A DNA stretch of 64,000 nucleotides, taken from an uncultured Acidimicrobiales bacterium. GTDB taxonomy: Bacteria; Actinomycetota; Acidimicrobiia; Acidimicrobiales; SZUA-35. The translations under genes were made by a program, and so were the position numbers. Each line of letters opens with the position of its first letter. The first letter of the stretch is position 1. Location: positions 99,797 to 163,796 of the forward strand of contig CAKZXA010000054.1 of assembly GCA_937922045.1 (NCBI GenBank). Reading direction: 5' to 3'. Shown piece by piece: positions 63,909 to 64,000 of this stretch. The notes under the pieces are model-generated. The model was not told the origin of the DNA. It did not search any database and was given only the letters and a program-made list of their open reading frames with translations.

Positions 63909-64000
63909 TCAGGCTGCGGTTTTGTTGGTGGTGTAGCTGGCTCGCCGGTTGGCGGGTGTCTGGTAATCGAGGCTCTGATGGGGCCGTCGATGGTTGTAGA
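63909..64000 (-). CDS. Insertion-sequence transposase C-terminus (IS3/IS481-like), cut by window edge
   Basis: The minus strand reads YNHRRPHQSLDYQTPANR and ends at TGA (63909-63911), the usual end of an rve-type integrase-core transposase. Only the last 29 codons are visible. An imperfect inverted repeat around 63836-63876 (GAGAATCAG / CTGATTTTC) may be the element end or a terminator. The IS lies directly after the condensation-domain gene. Confidence 0.8.
   Translation of the reverse strand, partial: YNHRRPHQSLDYQTPANRRASYTTNKTAA

Noticed and set aside
1..64000. CRISPR array, rRNA genes or a replication origin
   Set aside because: No regularly spaced direct repeats, no rRNA-like sequence and no DnaA-box cluster were seen.

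Overview
The window looks like a chromosomal contig of a high-GC actinobacterium. The main pointers are a conservon-type operon (sensor, roadblock, DUF742, small GTPase), many GTG/TTG starts, the dnaG-sigA order and apparently leaderless promoters. The housekeeping mix is compatible with Acidimicrobiia, but that rank is inference. The window ends inside a transposase gene on the right and inside a large membrane-protein gene on the left.

Region 1 (1-36 kb) is a stable core. It holds uppS, recO, an RDD protein, glyS, a three-gene sugar/glycan set (glycosyltransferase, epimerase, deacetylase), dnaG, the principal sigma factor, tRNA-Asn, amt, and a coupled operon of SHOCT protein, degenerate EAL protein and conservon CvnA-D. 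These are followed by a CoA-transferase, a CAT-anticodon tRNA, valS, a P450/monooxygenase/aldo-keto reductase operon, a HemL-like aminotransferase, small proteins and methyltransferases, an HrpA-like helicase and an IMPase-family phosphatase.

Region 2 (36.3-44.0 kb) is an integrated mobile element beside tRNA-Val(UAC). All genes are on the minus strand: serine recombinase, ImmA/IrrE-like peptidase, XRE regulator, ArdA-type antirestriction protein, DNA methyltransferase, replication-relaxation protein and a VirD4/TraM-like coupling ATPase. The recombinase reading frame ends inside the antisense of the tRNA anticodon loop. At 43951-44028 a start-less C-terminal remnant of the next operon gene marks a probable breakpoint.

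Region 3 (44.0-63.8 kb) is the most unusual part: a dissociated NRPS-like biosynthetic gene cluster of unknown product, more AT-rich than the core. It reads outward from a 405-bp intergenic region (56787-57191). The leftward arm encodes a PLP decarboxylase, radical SAM enzyme, adenylate-kinase-like P-loop protein, Fe/2-oxoglutarate oxygenase-like protein, nucleotidyltransferase-family protein, an asymmetric heterodimeric ABC exporter, an acyl-CoA-dehydrogenase-like enzyme, a free-standing adenylation enzyme, an acyl carrier protein and a methyltransferase. The rightward arm encodes a PaaK-like adenylate-forming enzyme, a cysteine-desulfurase-like enzyme, a 39-residue protein coupled to both neighbours, a type II thioesterase, an adenylation-PCP protein and a stand-alone condensation domain. 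A shared 18-bp dyad motif lies in the decarboxylase promoter and ahead of the exporter genes. The likely logic is two carrier-bound building blocks, condensation, several tailoring steps and export. A truncated insertion-sequence transposase closes the window.
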